This document shows positions 32,985 through 43,925 of a DNA stretch of 64,000 nt, one piece after another. A program made the translations under genes and the position numbers. This DNA comes from Mesostigma viride (lineage: Eukaryota > Streptophyta > Mesostigmatophyceae > Mesostigmatales > Mesostigmataceae). The stretch is taken from NCBI GenBank assembly GCA_009746045.1, contig RPFO01000041.1, positions 62,001-126,000 of the forward strand. Direction: 5' to 3'. The notes beneath the pieces were generated by a model. The model searched no databases and was not told where the DNA came from. It worked only from the letters and a program-made list of their open reading frames with translations. Every line of letters begins with the position of its first letter. The first letter of the stretch is position 1.

Positions 32985-35960
32985 TCAGCTCTGCGTCTTG
33001 CCAGGTCTTGGGCATAAGCAGGGTGACTCAGGCTCTGAGTCAGATGAGGATGGAAGGCAGCATGGTGATGCTGGACAACCTGACAGCACAGTCCTCAGTA
33101 CCTGATCTGTGCGGGCCAGGTGCCCGGCTAGGCCCAGGCGCCTGTGCCTAATAATGTGGGAAACATAGGGCAAATCAGTGTACAAATCCTCATTACTAAT
33201 GTGCAAACCAAAGGGGAGGTTAAGGGCCTTGCGCAGCATCTTGGTGACGGCGCCGTCGAGTCGTTGCTCCAGCTCCTGCGTCAGTGCCCACGTCTCGGCG
33301 CCGTAGGTCAGGATCGTCAGAATGACGACCTTGAAGAGGTCACGCTTGACGATCCGGGGTAGGGCGGGGTTGCTCCACCAGCGGCGGTGGTCATGGAGGT
33401 GCGCCCACGCCATATATGCCGATCCGTGTCGTCATGTCGTCCTCGCAGTCGGGAAGCCAACTGCCGAGCAGCTTGAAGCGGCCTGAAGGAGGGTAGTTGA
33501 CCTCGGCATCGTCTAAGAGGCGGAGTGTGGGTGGGGGCCCTGCCATGCCGAGGGCCAGGGCCTCCGTTTTGGGGCTGATTTCTAGACCAACCGCCCGCGA
33601 GCCTCGAGCGCCAGGCAGTCCAGCCAAAGTTGGGCAGACTCCGGCTTCTCGATGAGCGTGATGTCGTCGGCATAAATGAGGTCAGCTAGTAAATTCTGCT
33701 TGTTAGTCGGCCCCCCTTCCCCAAGCTCGTTCGTGATCGCTAGGCCAGGGGCACGGCCTGCAATGCTAGCAAAGTGAGCACGTGCCTGGCGCATAACATA
33801 ATCCACTACAATAATAAACAGGTACGGCGACAGGACGCAACCCTGCCAGACGCCGGTCTGCAGTGGGCATGGCGGGGTAATGCCGTGTTGAGTGCGCACC
33901 GAAGTGGTCGACCCCTCATACAGCGTGCGGATGACGGTAATCAGGGGAGTGGGGACGCGAGCGCGAGCAAGTACAGCCCATCGAGCGTCCCAGAGGACAG
34001 AATCAAAAGCCTTGATGAAGTCGACGAAGATCAGGATGGCGGGAAACTCACCAGGTTGCAGGAGAGCAATTTCCTCGAAGAGGCGACGCGCGACGAAGAT
34101 GGCCATGACGGTGTTGCGCCCAGGACGGAAGCCCATTTGACTTTCCCCAAGGTGACAGTCGAGAGCAGAACGAAGGCGGTTGAGGATCATGCGCATGAAC
34201 AACTTGAGTGCGGCGCTCTGGATGCAGACTCCTCTGTAGTTGGCGGGGTCGTCAGGGGAACCTTTGTTTTTGTACAGCATAATACGGTAGCTGTGCTGCC
34301 ACTCAGGAATCGGCGGCGCGTCGGCAAGCAGGATCCGGTTGCAGACGTCAAGCAGGAACCCCGTGAGCGCCGTCAGCTTAATCACCGGGGCTAGCTGGGA
34401 GCTGGTCAGGTCCAACGGCGGCATCGAAGTGGAGTTGCTTGGCGGCGGTGCTCAGCTCGAGCTCGGTGAACGGCGGGAGCTGGTTGGGGTCGGCCAGGGG
34501 TTCCGTCAGGGCTGGGTACGTGTATAGTCCTGCTCAGCGGCGGGCGGCGTGGGCGGCGCAGGGACGTCCGCAGGCGCTACTGCCAGGCGTGCGGCCGCCA
34601 GAGGGCCAAGCGGCGGAGGCGGCGGGGGGGCGCCGAGCAGCCGGGACTGGGAGGAATACCACTGGTCGAGCTGCTGCTGCGGTGAGCCATAGAGCGTCCG
34701 CGGCGCCGGCTGCGCGCCGCCGGCGGGCCGTTGGGCGTGACGCAGGCGGGTCCAGGCGTACTTGCCGTGCTGGTCCTTGAGGTGGGCGAAGTACTCGCGG
34801 ACATGAAGGTCCTCCTGCTCCTTGGTCGCCTGCCGGATGGCCGAGTGGTAATCGGCTTTGAGAGGCGGGCGTAGCGGGCGGGGTCGCTGTTGTCGCGCAG
34901 GGCTTGCCGGGCCTGGATGACGGCGGGGAGCCGGTGCAGGCTGGTGAAGCGGGGCGGGCGGCGGGGGGGCAGCAGGGCCCCGGCCGCGGGCAGCTTGTCA
35001 GCGAGGTGCCGAAGGGCCGATGCCGGGCCGGCAGCGAACAGCTGGGCGTGGCTGGCCGGGATGTCCAGCGCGTCGACGAACGCCTCTGCCGCGCGCTTGT
35101 GGGCGCGTTTTTCAGGGAAGTCCTCCAGAGCGTCGTCAGATTTCTCAAGCAACTGAAGTGTGCGCAAATCAGGTGGTGCCACGTGCTTACGAAAGGGCGA
35201 GGGGAATCGCAGGCGGATGCGGGCGGTGACGATGCGATGATCGGAGCGCACCAGGGGGATCACATGCGAGCGAGCAGCTAGTACAGATCCTTGATGACGC
35301 TTGCGCATTACAACATAGTCAATGCAGCGTTCAGTGCCAGTTGGCGAGGTGTGTGTGACCAAAGCATCTGGACTATGTGGAAAGCGGGTGTTGGCAGTGA
35401 CCAAATCGCATGTCGTAAGCAAATCAGCAAAAAGTTCAGTGTTGGCATTGGAGACCGTACAGTCGTTGGGGGCGTGCTGACATCCGCCAGTACCCGGTGG
35501 TAGCGTGGCGTTGGCGTCCAGCAGCAGAGCGAGGTAGTTGCGACCAGGGATGCCGTTCGCCAGGTTCTCCAGCGCTGCAAAGAAGTCCTTGCGGTCTTAT
35601 TCTGGGTGGCCGGAAGTGGGGTGCGTAACTAACGCCCACCGTCAGGGCGTAGGTCGAGTGGCCCTCCATCGAATGAAAAGTGGCCACAAGGAGCCGAGCG
35701 TTGACCAGCTGGGGTTCGCCCATGTGGCGTACGGCGAGCGGGGAGCAAAGGAGACCGACGCCCCCGTTCCCGGTGCCGTCGCCGCCTCCGCAGTAGAACC
35801 GCCAGCCGTCGATGTCGTCAGCAGCAAGGGCAGTTGATCCGCGGGCCGATGCAGTGCGCCTGTGTTCTTGGATTCCCAGGATGGCGATATTATTGGCGAT
35901 GCAGAAACCAATAAGATTGGAGACTCGATGGCACTGACAGTCGTCACTGCGCAGGCAGTG
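32985..35960 (-). mobile_element. LINE-type non-LTR retrotransposon, degenerate
   Basis: Read on the minus strand the order is endonuclease, RT, C-terminal region. The APE-type endonuclease is shown by GIQEHR (near 35,870), LLLDANATLPP (near 35,510) and the closing RSDHRIV motif (near 35,240). RT follows at 34,424-33,582. The C-terminal region (33,413-32,985) has the YGAETWALT motif common in LINE proteins. At least three frame changes separate these parts. No poly(A) with target duplication could be fixed. Confidence 0.88.
33582..34424 (-). pseudogene. LINE reverse transcriptase domain fragment
   Basis: The 280-codon frame includes the RT blocks of non-LTR elements: RIMLYKNKGSPDDPANYRG, ESQMGFRPGRNT, FVDFIKAFDSV (first catalytic Asp), GVWQGCVLSPYLF and IYADDITLIE (YADD active site). 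The thumb and C-terminal parts continue in another frame toward 32,985. Upstream, a frame change separates it from the endonuclease linker. Confidence 0.88.
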
Positions 35961-36029
35961 ACAGCGGTCAGCGTCAATTCATTCCATAACGCGTGCAATA
36001 CTGAAAGAAAGAGGCACGTGTAATGCAAG

Positions 36030-37012
36030 GCTTGGATAGGTTGAGTGATCTATGAGCTTACATGCAGGCAAAGATGACAGTGGAATGCATGCTAGCAAAT
36101 GGTGGGAAGATGCTAACAAAACATGATTATACACCATGATTATGGGCACCTAGCTGATCTTCTTGCACAATCAACGCAGTATAAACCATCAACATCCAAT
36201 CCTCACAATATATGCACGGCTTGACGACGTATACAGCACCTAAATACTACACAACTGCAACCTGCTATGGCTGACATGCAAGCAACGTCGAGTAGGATGG
36301 CGGTCTTAGAGAGGCTGGGCAGAGTTCGGTAGAAATAAGTGGAAAACTGGCAGAAACTAGGTAGAAACACAATATACTTACGCCTGCAAGCACTATTGAG
36401 CCGGTGGCAGAGGCCATTTCCAGGAAAATACAGCACACCGTAGCAATAGCCACGGTCACGCCTTACGCTATTTGCAGGCACCATCATGCCCGGAGCTACC
36501 CAATAAAAGTCTGCACAAATCTCGGTTTAGCCGAGAGTCCGGGCATTCGGAATGAATAAACATGTGTTAAGAAGTCTAAACACCATGGAAATACCAAGCA
36601 TGGTGCCGCAGCAGACCCGAGTCATGCCGTAATAATATTTATGCCGGTTTCCGGGGTTTTCGCATGAAAGTTGGGTGAGAAACTGGAAAAAACTACGTTT
36701 CCTTTGCCCCAGTACCTCAACAACTCGTCAAAACCTAATTATCAACCTTATAACGCATCATCATGGTCGTGCCACCCAACAGCCACTGAAATTCGCGCGA
36801 AAACTGGCGAGATCTACCTGCCGCCATTGCCGTCGTCTTCACCTTCGTCCCGCGAAAATGCGTGATTTCAGTGGTACATATTTGTTTGCAGCTGTCACAA
36901 AAAAAAAAAAAAAAACAGGATTTTTTCTTGAGTTCTATGAGATGTTTCTGACCTGTGTTGAAAGTTTCAGACCAAAAATCGCATGTTTAATAGGTTTGCC
37001 ACGTGTCAGATT
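36030..37012. other. Noncoding stretch
   Basis: No gene is recognised. A 16-bp A run lies at about 36,899-36,915. Confidence 0.4.
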
Positions 37013-37062
37013 ACAACGCGATACATCGCGTTCTAACCCTACAACGCGATGTATCGCGTTGT
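37013..37062. repeat. Hairpin-forming direct/inverted repeat (acaacgcgat)
   Basis: acaacgcgat and atcgcgttgt face each other across two bases at 37,041-37,062, and a second, slightly imperfect version precedes it at 37,013-37,032. It abuts the tail of the coding-tail repeat. Confidence 0.65.
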
Positions 37063-37069
37063 AAAAAAA

Positions 37070-37440
37070 CACGGGTTAAATTAAATTATAACATGCCTCC
37101 GTTGGGGGGTCATGTAGCACATATTCCATGTTGGGTGGGTGGAGGGGGGAGAAGCCGCGTAATCGAACTAACCTAACTCTAAGCTATCTAGTCTAGAAAA
37201 TCCTAACTACGCTAGTCAGCAAAACGCCCCTTCCTCTTTGGGGGGGGTGGCTTGCCCACAAGGGCTGGCGTGTGAGCCTGGACAACCTTCTGCCACCGCT
37301 TCTTGTTCTGCATGGCAGTCAAAAGAAGGGAGAGGGAGTGGATGCGGTGTTCAAACTGGGCTGCGACCACTAGGTCGGCCAGCAACATCTGGGTGTAGTC
37401 CATGGCAGGCTTACCTGGCTGGCTTATATAGTGGTTTACT
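37070..37440 (-). mobile_element. Conserved coding-tail repeat, copy 2
   Basis: The minus-strand frame (37,403-37,212) ends with MQNKKRWQKVVQAHTPALVG then a Pro/Lys/Arg-rich end and a stop. The 3' noncoding part and the taaat-type tail match copies 1 and 3. It keeps more 5' sequence than copy 1. Confidence 0.6.
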
Positions 37441-38031
37441 TACAAGTACAAAATGCCACCTGCCAGGCAGTAACATGCCGCAGGAAGCTTAGTTAGCCAT
37501 GACCCAAATGGGGTCATATACTAGTGCAACATAGCTTGATTGTTGTCTAATAATGCTGACAAATTACTGACGACAGTCCTGGCTGCTAACGACAAATGCA
37601 ATAAGTCAAGAAACATCGTTATTGCCTCTACAACGGAGAGCTGTTTTCATTCCCAACAACCCACCAGACATGCTTTCCAATCTGATGACTGCCCGGAATG
37701 TCGTGGTGAGTTGCCCTTACCCTTCACCACCAATTCCTCCACCCATATACTAGTAGCCATGTTCAGCTGCTAAGGCAACGAGGACACAACAACGCGCGGG
37801 CATGCCCTCCTTTTCCGGCGACCGTATATACAGACAGCCAATCCCGAAGCTGGTTGTCTCCTTGATACAGACAGCCAATCCCGAATCCAACCGCTGTCGT
37901 GAAGATTGCTGTTTTCATAGGCTGTACCCTCCCACATGCTATCGCAAGGATGACATGTCGGGCTACGATAACGATGATGTCGCGTTCCATGATGATGATG
38001 ACAATGACGATGATGATGATGTCGCAGCGTG
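37441..38031. other. Downstream flank of VPS26
   Basis: No gene is visible. The word acagacagccaatcccgaa is duplicated at about 37,829 and 37,867 around tggttgtctccttga. The 3' UTR of VPS26 must start here, but its end could not be fixed. Confidence 0.45.
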
Positions 38032-41000
38032 CTATGATGATGCTGATGTGGCAGGCGTCGAGGATGGCAGCGGTGGTGCTGAAGCCAGCAGTGCCGCCGA
38101 TGATGATGAGGATGCCAGTGGCGCCACCGCGGCCGTTGTCCCTGGCCGCTCGCGGTACATGGAGATCTCCTGCTGCTTGAAGTAGCGGCGGTCCTCCTCG
38201 TCGACGAGCACAAGGTTTAGGTAGTACTTGACAGAGAACTTGTTGTTCACGTTCTTGTACGTGGGGCTCAGCTCGTACGGCGCCAGGAACATGCGGATCG
38301 GGATGGAGTCGCCTGCGTGAGCCATACAGACGATGATAAGTTTCAAAAGGAGATCGCAGCCACGGAGGGTACGGTATATAAGGTATTGAACAGGAGCACG
38401 CAGATCGGGGATGGAGTCGCCTGCGCTATTCAATGGATACATGAGGGTGATAAACGAGTATTGGTATGGAGTCGCCTGGGCTATTCAAAAAATGCACGAG
38501 GGTGATATACTAGGGGCTCACAGGAGACCCTGGCAAGGCAAGTTGGCGCTATCAGATAGTCATTGTGAGAAAGAACATGCAAATTGATATGGAGTTGTGT
38601 GTGACATTAATCATGGCAACTTGTAGGGTTGATAGCCAGGGGTGACATGGCACGCTTAGGCTAGCAGAAAAAAGGCCACATAAGGAACAAAAGATCAGGG
38701 TTGAGTCCCCTGCGAAGTGCGCGTGAGGACTGTGCCAGGGTGAGAATAGATCGAATTAAGAGGCACACAGGAAAACCACACAGAAAAACCTGGACCGCCG
38801 GAAACAGTGAGCCGCTCAAGGTACAAACTTCACCCAACAACGTACAGCTCCTGGTCTTCCATCCGCAACTGCTTTACTCCTGGTAAAATGCTATGCCCCA
38901 AGAACCAACAACGTACAGCTCCTGGTCTTCCTTCCGCAACTGCTCTACTCCTGGTAAAATGTTATGCCCCAAGAACCAACAACGTACAGCTCCTGGTCTT
39001 CCTTCCGCAACTGCTCTACTCCTGGTAAAATGCTATGCCCCAAGAACCAACAACGTACAGCTCCTGGTCTTCCATCCGCAACTGCTTTACTCCTGGTAAA
39101 ATGCTATGCCCCAAGAACCAACAACGTACAGCTCCTGGTCTTCCTTCCGCAACTGCTCTACTCCTGGTAAAATGCTATGCCCCAAGAACCAACAACGTAC
39201 AGCTCCTGGTCTTCCATCCGCAACTGCTTTACTCCTGGTAAAATGTTATGCCCCAAGAACCAACAACGTACAGCTCCTGGTCTTCCTTCCGCAACTGCTT
39301 TACTCCTGGTAAAATGCTATGCCCCAAGAACCAACAACGTACAGCTCCTGGTCTTCCTTCCGCTACTGCTCTAATCCTGGTAAAATGTTGTGCCCCAAGA
39401 ACACACGACGTACAGCTCCTGATCTTCCTTCCGCTACTGCTCTACTCCTGCTCTAAAAGATTACGCCCCCAAGAACACACAACGGACATGACATCCAACC
39501 CAGGCATCCGTCCGACACCTAGGTCCAGGCCAATCGACCCCCTGCCCTCGCCAAGCCTACACGCCGCGTCCATGGTGTACATGATGATGATTGTTTATCA
39601 ACGCCACATACATGATAAGCATTTCTATCATCGCGCATTTCTATCATATCATGCGCATAAGATAGCGAACATTGACATGCACAAGCGGACATGAGCAACC
39701 ACAGCCACACGTAGGATCCGTGACAAGGGTGTACATGGTGATAAGTTGTTCATCATCGCGCCCAAGCGGACATGAGCAACCACAGCCACACGTAGGATCC
39801 GTGACAAGGGTGCACATGGTGATAAGTTGTTCATCATCGCGCACAAGCGGACATGAGCAACCACAGCCACACGTAGGATCCGTGACAAGGGTGTACATGG
39901 TGATAAGTTGTTTATCATCGCGCCCAAGCGGACATGAGCAACCACAGCCACACGTAGGATCCGTGACAAGGGTGTACATGGTGATAAGTTGTTCATCATC
40001 GCGCACAAGCGGACATGAGCAACCACAGCCACACGTAGGATCCGTGACAAGGGTGTACATGGTGATAAGTTGTTCATCATCGCGCCCAAGCGGACATGAG
40101 CAACCACAGCCACACGTAGGATCCGTGACAAGGGTGTACATGGTGATAAGTTGTTCATCATCGCGCACAAGCGGACATGAGCAACCACAGCCACACGTAG
40201 GATCCGTGACAAGGGTGCACATGGTGATAAGTTGTTCATCATCGCGCCCAAGCGGACATGAGCAACCACAGCCACACGTAGGATGCGTGACAAGGGTGTA
40301 CATGGTGATAAGTTGTTTATCATCGCGCACAAGCGGACATGAGCAACCAGAGCCATGTAGGATCAGCGGCAAGGGGTGGGCCATCCACCCACCGCGCACG
40401 GGCGCCCCGTCCATGATCTTGAACTTTGCGATCGTCTCGTTTTCGTTGAATGTGTTGGCGCCTGCGAGGGGGCGATGGAAGGTGGCGGCGTAGTGTGATG
40501 CCGCAAGTATGTGACGGGGATGAGCAAACCATTTATTTATTACAATCAACAGGTCAGTGTATTATGTACCAGCAGTACATACGTATTCATCTAAAAAAGT
40601 GTTTCTGGGTATGAGGCTGGGGAGATAAACGAAGCAAAAAATGAGAACAACCTAGGAGGGATATCTTCCACCCTATGTCCGCACCTTAGCTGCTGGAATA
40701 CATAGTGGTGCAGGTGCACTTTGTGCACCCAGAGCAGGTGTAGTTTACACCCTACCCTTGCAGGAAGTAGCCCAGAATGTATTGAAAGCCATAGGCCCCT
40801 TCTAAGGGATATGTGCTACATCTACCCCCAACGGACATATGTTCCAACTTTTAATCTAGGAGGGATAGCTACACATCTACATCTATAGCCTACCCATCTA
40901 CAGGCAGGCAGGCAATATCTCGCCTGGGAGCCCTCGTACGTGTGTGCCGCCTGAGCCAAAACGTGGTAGCATCTACGCTACACATGCGACCACGCACTGG

Positions 41001-43850
41001 CTACGTGATATGCAAACGGATGAGGTACTAGCGCACGATACCCAGGTGCATGGCCGCTCGCAAATATATTACTGTAGTAGAGTTTACTATAATGTGTTTC
41101 ACCTGGCCTGCAGGATTTTTCCCCGCTGCATCAGCATTCTCGCATACCAAGGAGACAACCAGCCCAGGCCAGAAATCGGGGGATACTACTTCGTCTGTAC
41201 AAGCATGCCCACTCGAATTCTGCATGGCCCTGCACTTCACCCAGACAACTCCCTCTTCCTCACGACTAGCCCACACAAGACAACATACCACAAAAGACTA
41301 GCATACCTCAAGACTAGCACATACCACGCCCTCGCTTGACCCGGACAACTCCCTTCTCATCAACGCTAGATACCCTAGCGAACAGTAGATCCATGAACGG
41401 CTCATTGACCCCTCACCTGACCCAGACGACTCCCTCCTCCGAATCTCCAGCTCCATGTGCTTGATCTTGATGCGCACGAGCAGGAAGTAGATCTTGCCGA
41501 TCACCACGTCCTTGAGGTGGTACCTGACCGTGCGGCAACAAGGGGGTGGGGGTTGGGTGTGGGGGGGAAGGGGTGCAAACAGCCGGGTACCGTAAGAAGC
41601 GGTAGAAGGTAAATGACAGAAACTCCTTTGAACTTAGCTCTAAACAAAAGAAGTAAATACTAGTACACAGTAAGGATTTAAAAAGGCACTGCAGTTATAG
41701 AAAAGGCACTGTAGTTATAGAAAGGCACTGTACTCCAATAGTAGCAGTATACCGCTATCGCTATATATAGTAGCATAGCTTATAGAGTAGCAGTATACCG
41801 CTATCGCTAGATAAAGTAGCATAGCTTATAGAGTAGCAGTATACCACTAGCGCTATATATAGTAGCATAGCTTATGTAGTAGCAGTATACCACTATCGCT
41901 ATATATAGTAGCACAGCTTATGTAGTAGCAGTATATCACTATCGCTATACATAGTAGCATAGCTTATGTAGTAGCAGTATACCGCTATCGCTATATATAG
42001 TAGCATAGCTTACAGAGTAGCAGTATACCACTATCGCTATATATAGTAGCACAGCTCATGTAGTAGCAGTATACCAAGTAGCATAGCTTATGTAGTAGCA
42101 GTATACCACTATCGCTATATATACTAGCATAGCTTATAGAGCAGCAGTACACCACTATCGCTATATATAGTAGCATAGCTTACGTAGTAGCAGTATAGCA
42201 CTATCGCTATATATAGTAGCATAGATTATGTAGTAGCAGTATACCACTATCGCTATATATAATAGCATAGCTTATGTAGTAGCAGTATACCACTATCGCT
42301 ATAGAAGGTACACAGATGCGGTGCGTTGAGTAGCAATATGACCATGGTGGGTGTCGGCCGACACACTGGAGACCAGCGCAAGCCTGGCTGTATGATCATG
42401 GGCTGTGCAACAGGCATCGAGGGAAATAATGGCATTCAGGTACGATCACTGAACATGTTCTGCCTGAGCTTGTCGTCGGCAAAAAAGGGCAGTCAAGGAG
42501 CAGCGGCAGCAAACATCATCAAAGGCAGGCCGATGCACAAGAGAACACTTTGGAAGAAAGGCAACTTGGAAAAGGCAGCTTGACACAGCGACAGCTTGAC
42601 ATAGCGACAAGGCAATTCAGCAACAAGGTTATACAGAAAAGGAACAGTACGACATACGGGCAGAAGGTTAGAAAAGCGCAAGAAGGTGGCGACTCACATG
42701 GACTTGGCACATAAACACACACGGGTGCAGGAGGGTGACTCACATGGACTTGGCATACTCAAACTCGATGTGGAGGCAGTCCTCGATGCCCACTTCCATC
42801 TGTAACGAGGCAGGGATCCCCCAACACAAACCGCAGGCTCAAGGATTGATAGGTGAGCCCATGGCAACAACCTCCATCGGTCACAAAACACAGGGACGAA
42901 AAAACGAACCGACCGGACAGAGACAGGTCCAACCATTGCTACCTCGTCCAAGAGTCATCTGACACAGCGCACGGACCAAGGAAAGCCCGCCCGCCGTAGT
43001 GCAGACTACGCGAGGGGCCAGAAAACAAGCCCGTCGTTGCGATACCTCGCCCAAGGCAAAGTAAGCAAACCTTTACCTGGTGCTTCTCAACTGTCCAGGC
43101 GTCCAGACAGTGCCAATCATCCGCGCAGAGCCGATGTGCGCTACACGCCATGTCCATGCAACCATGGGCATGAGTATGGTTTAACACACTTGGCTTCCTA
43201 ACGCGACCTCCCTGAACCTGCATGCATACATCGACAACCCTTGCTCGTCTGAAAATCCCTTCTTGGCCTCCTATGCCACCTATCGGTATACAAAGCCCTC
43301 CCTCACCTTCCTCCTATGCCACCTATCGGTACTAAAACCCTCACCTTGACCTTCGTGCCCTCCTCTGCTACCAATCGGTACTACAACCCCCCAACCCTCC
43401 CTTCCCTTCACCTTGATCTTCTTGTTCTCCTACGCTACCACTTGGTTCTACCCCCCCCCCCCCCCCCTCACCTTGATCTTCTTGTTCTCCTCCGGATCGA
43501 CGGTCGTGTACCCTTGCACCCACAGCGGCAGGTCCTTGACGATGTTGGACGCGTAGTGGCGCTGGATGGTCACGCGGACGACGTACCTGCGGGCAAAGAC
43601 GGCATCCACACAAAAAGGTATACGGTAGACGTGTACAAGGTAAACTGTGTGCACGTGCCGGTAAACGGTGTGTGGAAGGGGGAGGCATGGACATGGCGGT
43701 GTTGCGTGTGTGTGCGTACGTGTATGTGTGTGGGGGGGGAGTAAGACAGGGGCCAAGAAAGTAGAGAACGACGAACAAACAAACAAACAAACAAACAAAC
43801 AAACAAACAAACAAACAAACAAACAAACAAACAAACAAACAAACAAACAA

Positions 43851-43925
<75 letters not shown>

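Noticed and set aside
37802-38185. Asp-rich plus-strand ORF
   Set aside because: It is the antisense of the VPS26 exon 7 Ser/Ala tail and neighbouring gatgat repeats.
39644-40549. Long repetitive ORFs on both strands in VPS26 intron 6
   Set aside because: They are by-products of the 81-bp array. The only real coding part is the 69-bp VPS26 exon 6 at 40,393-40,461.
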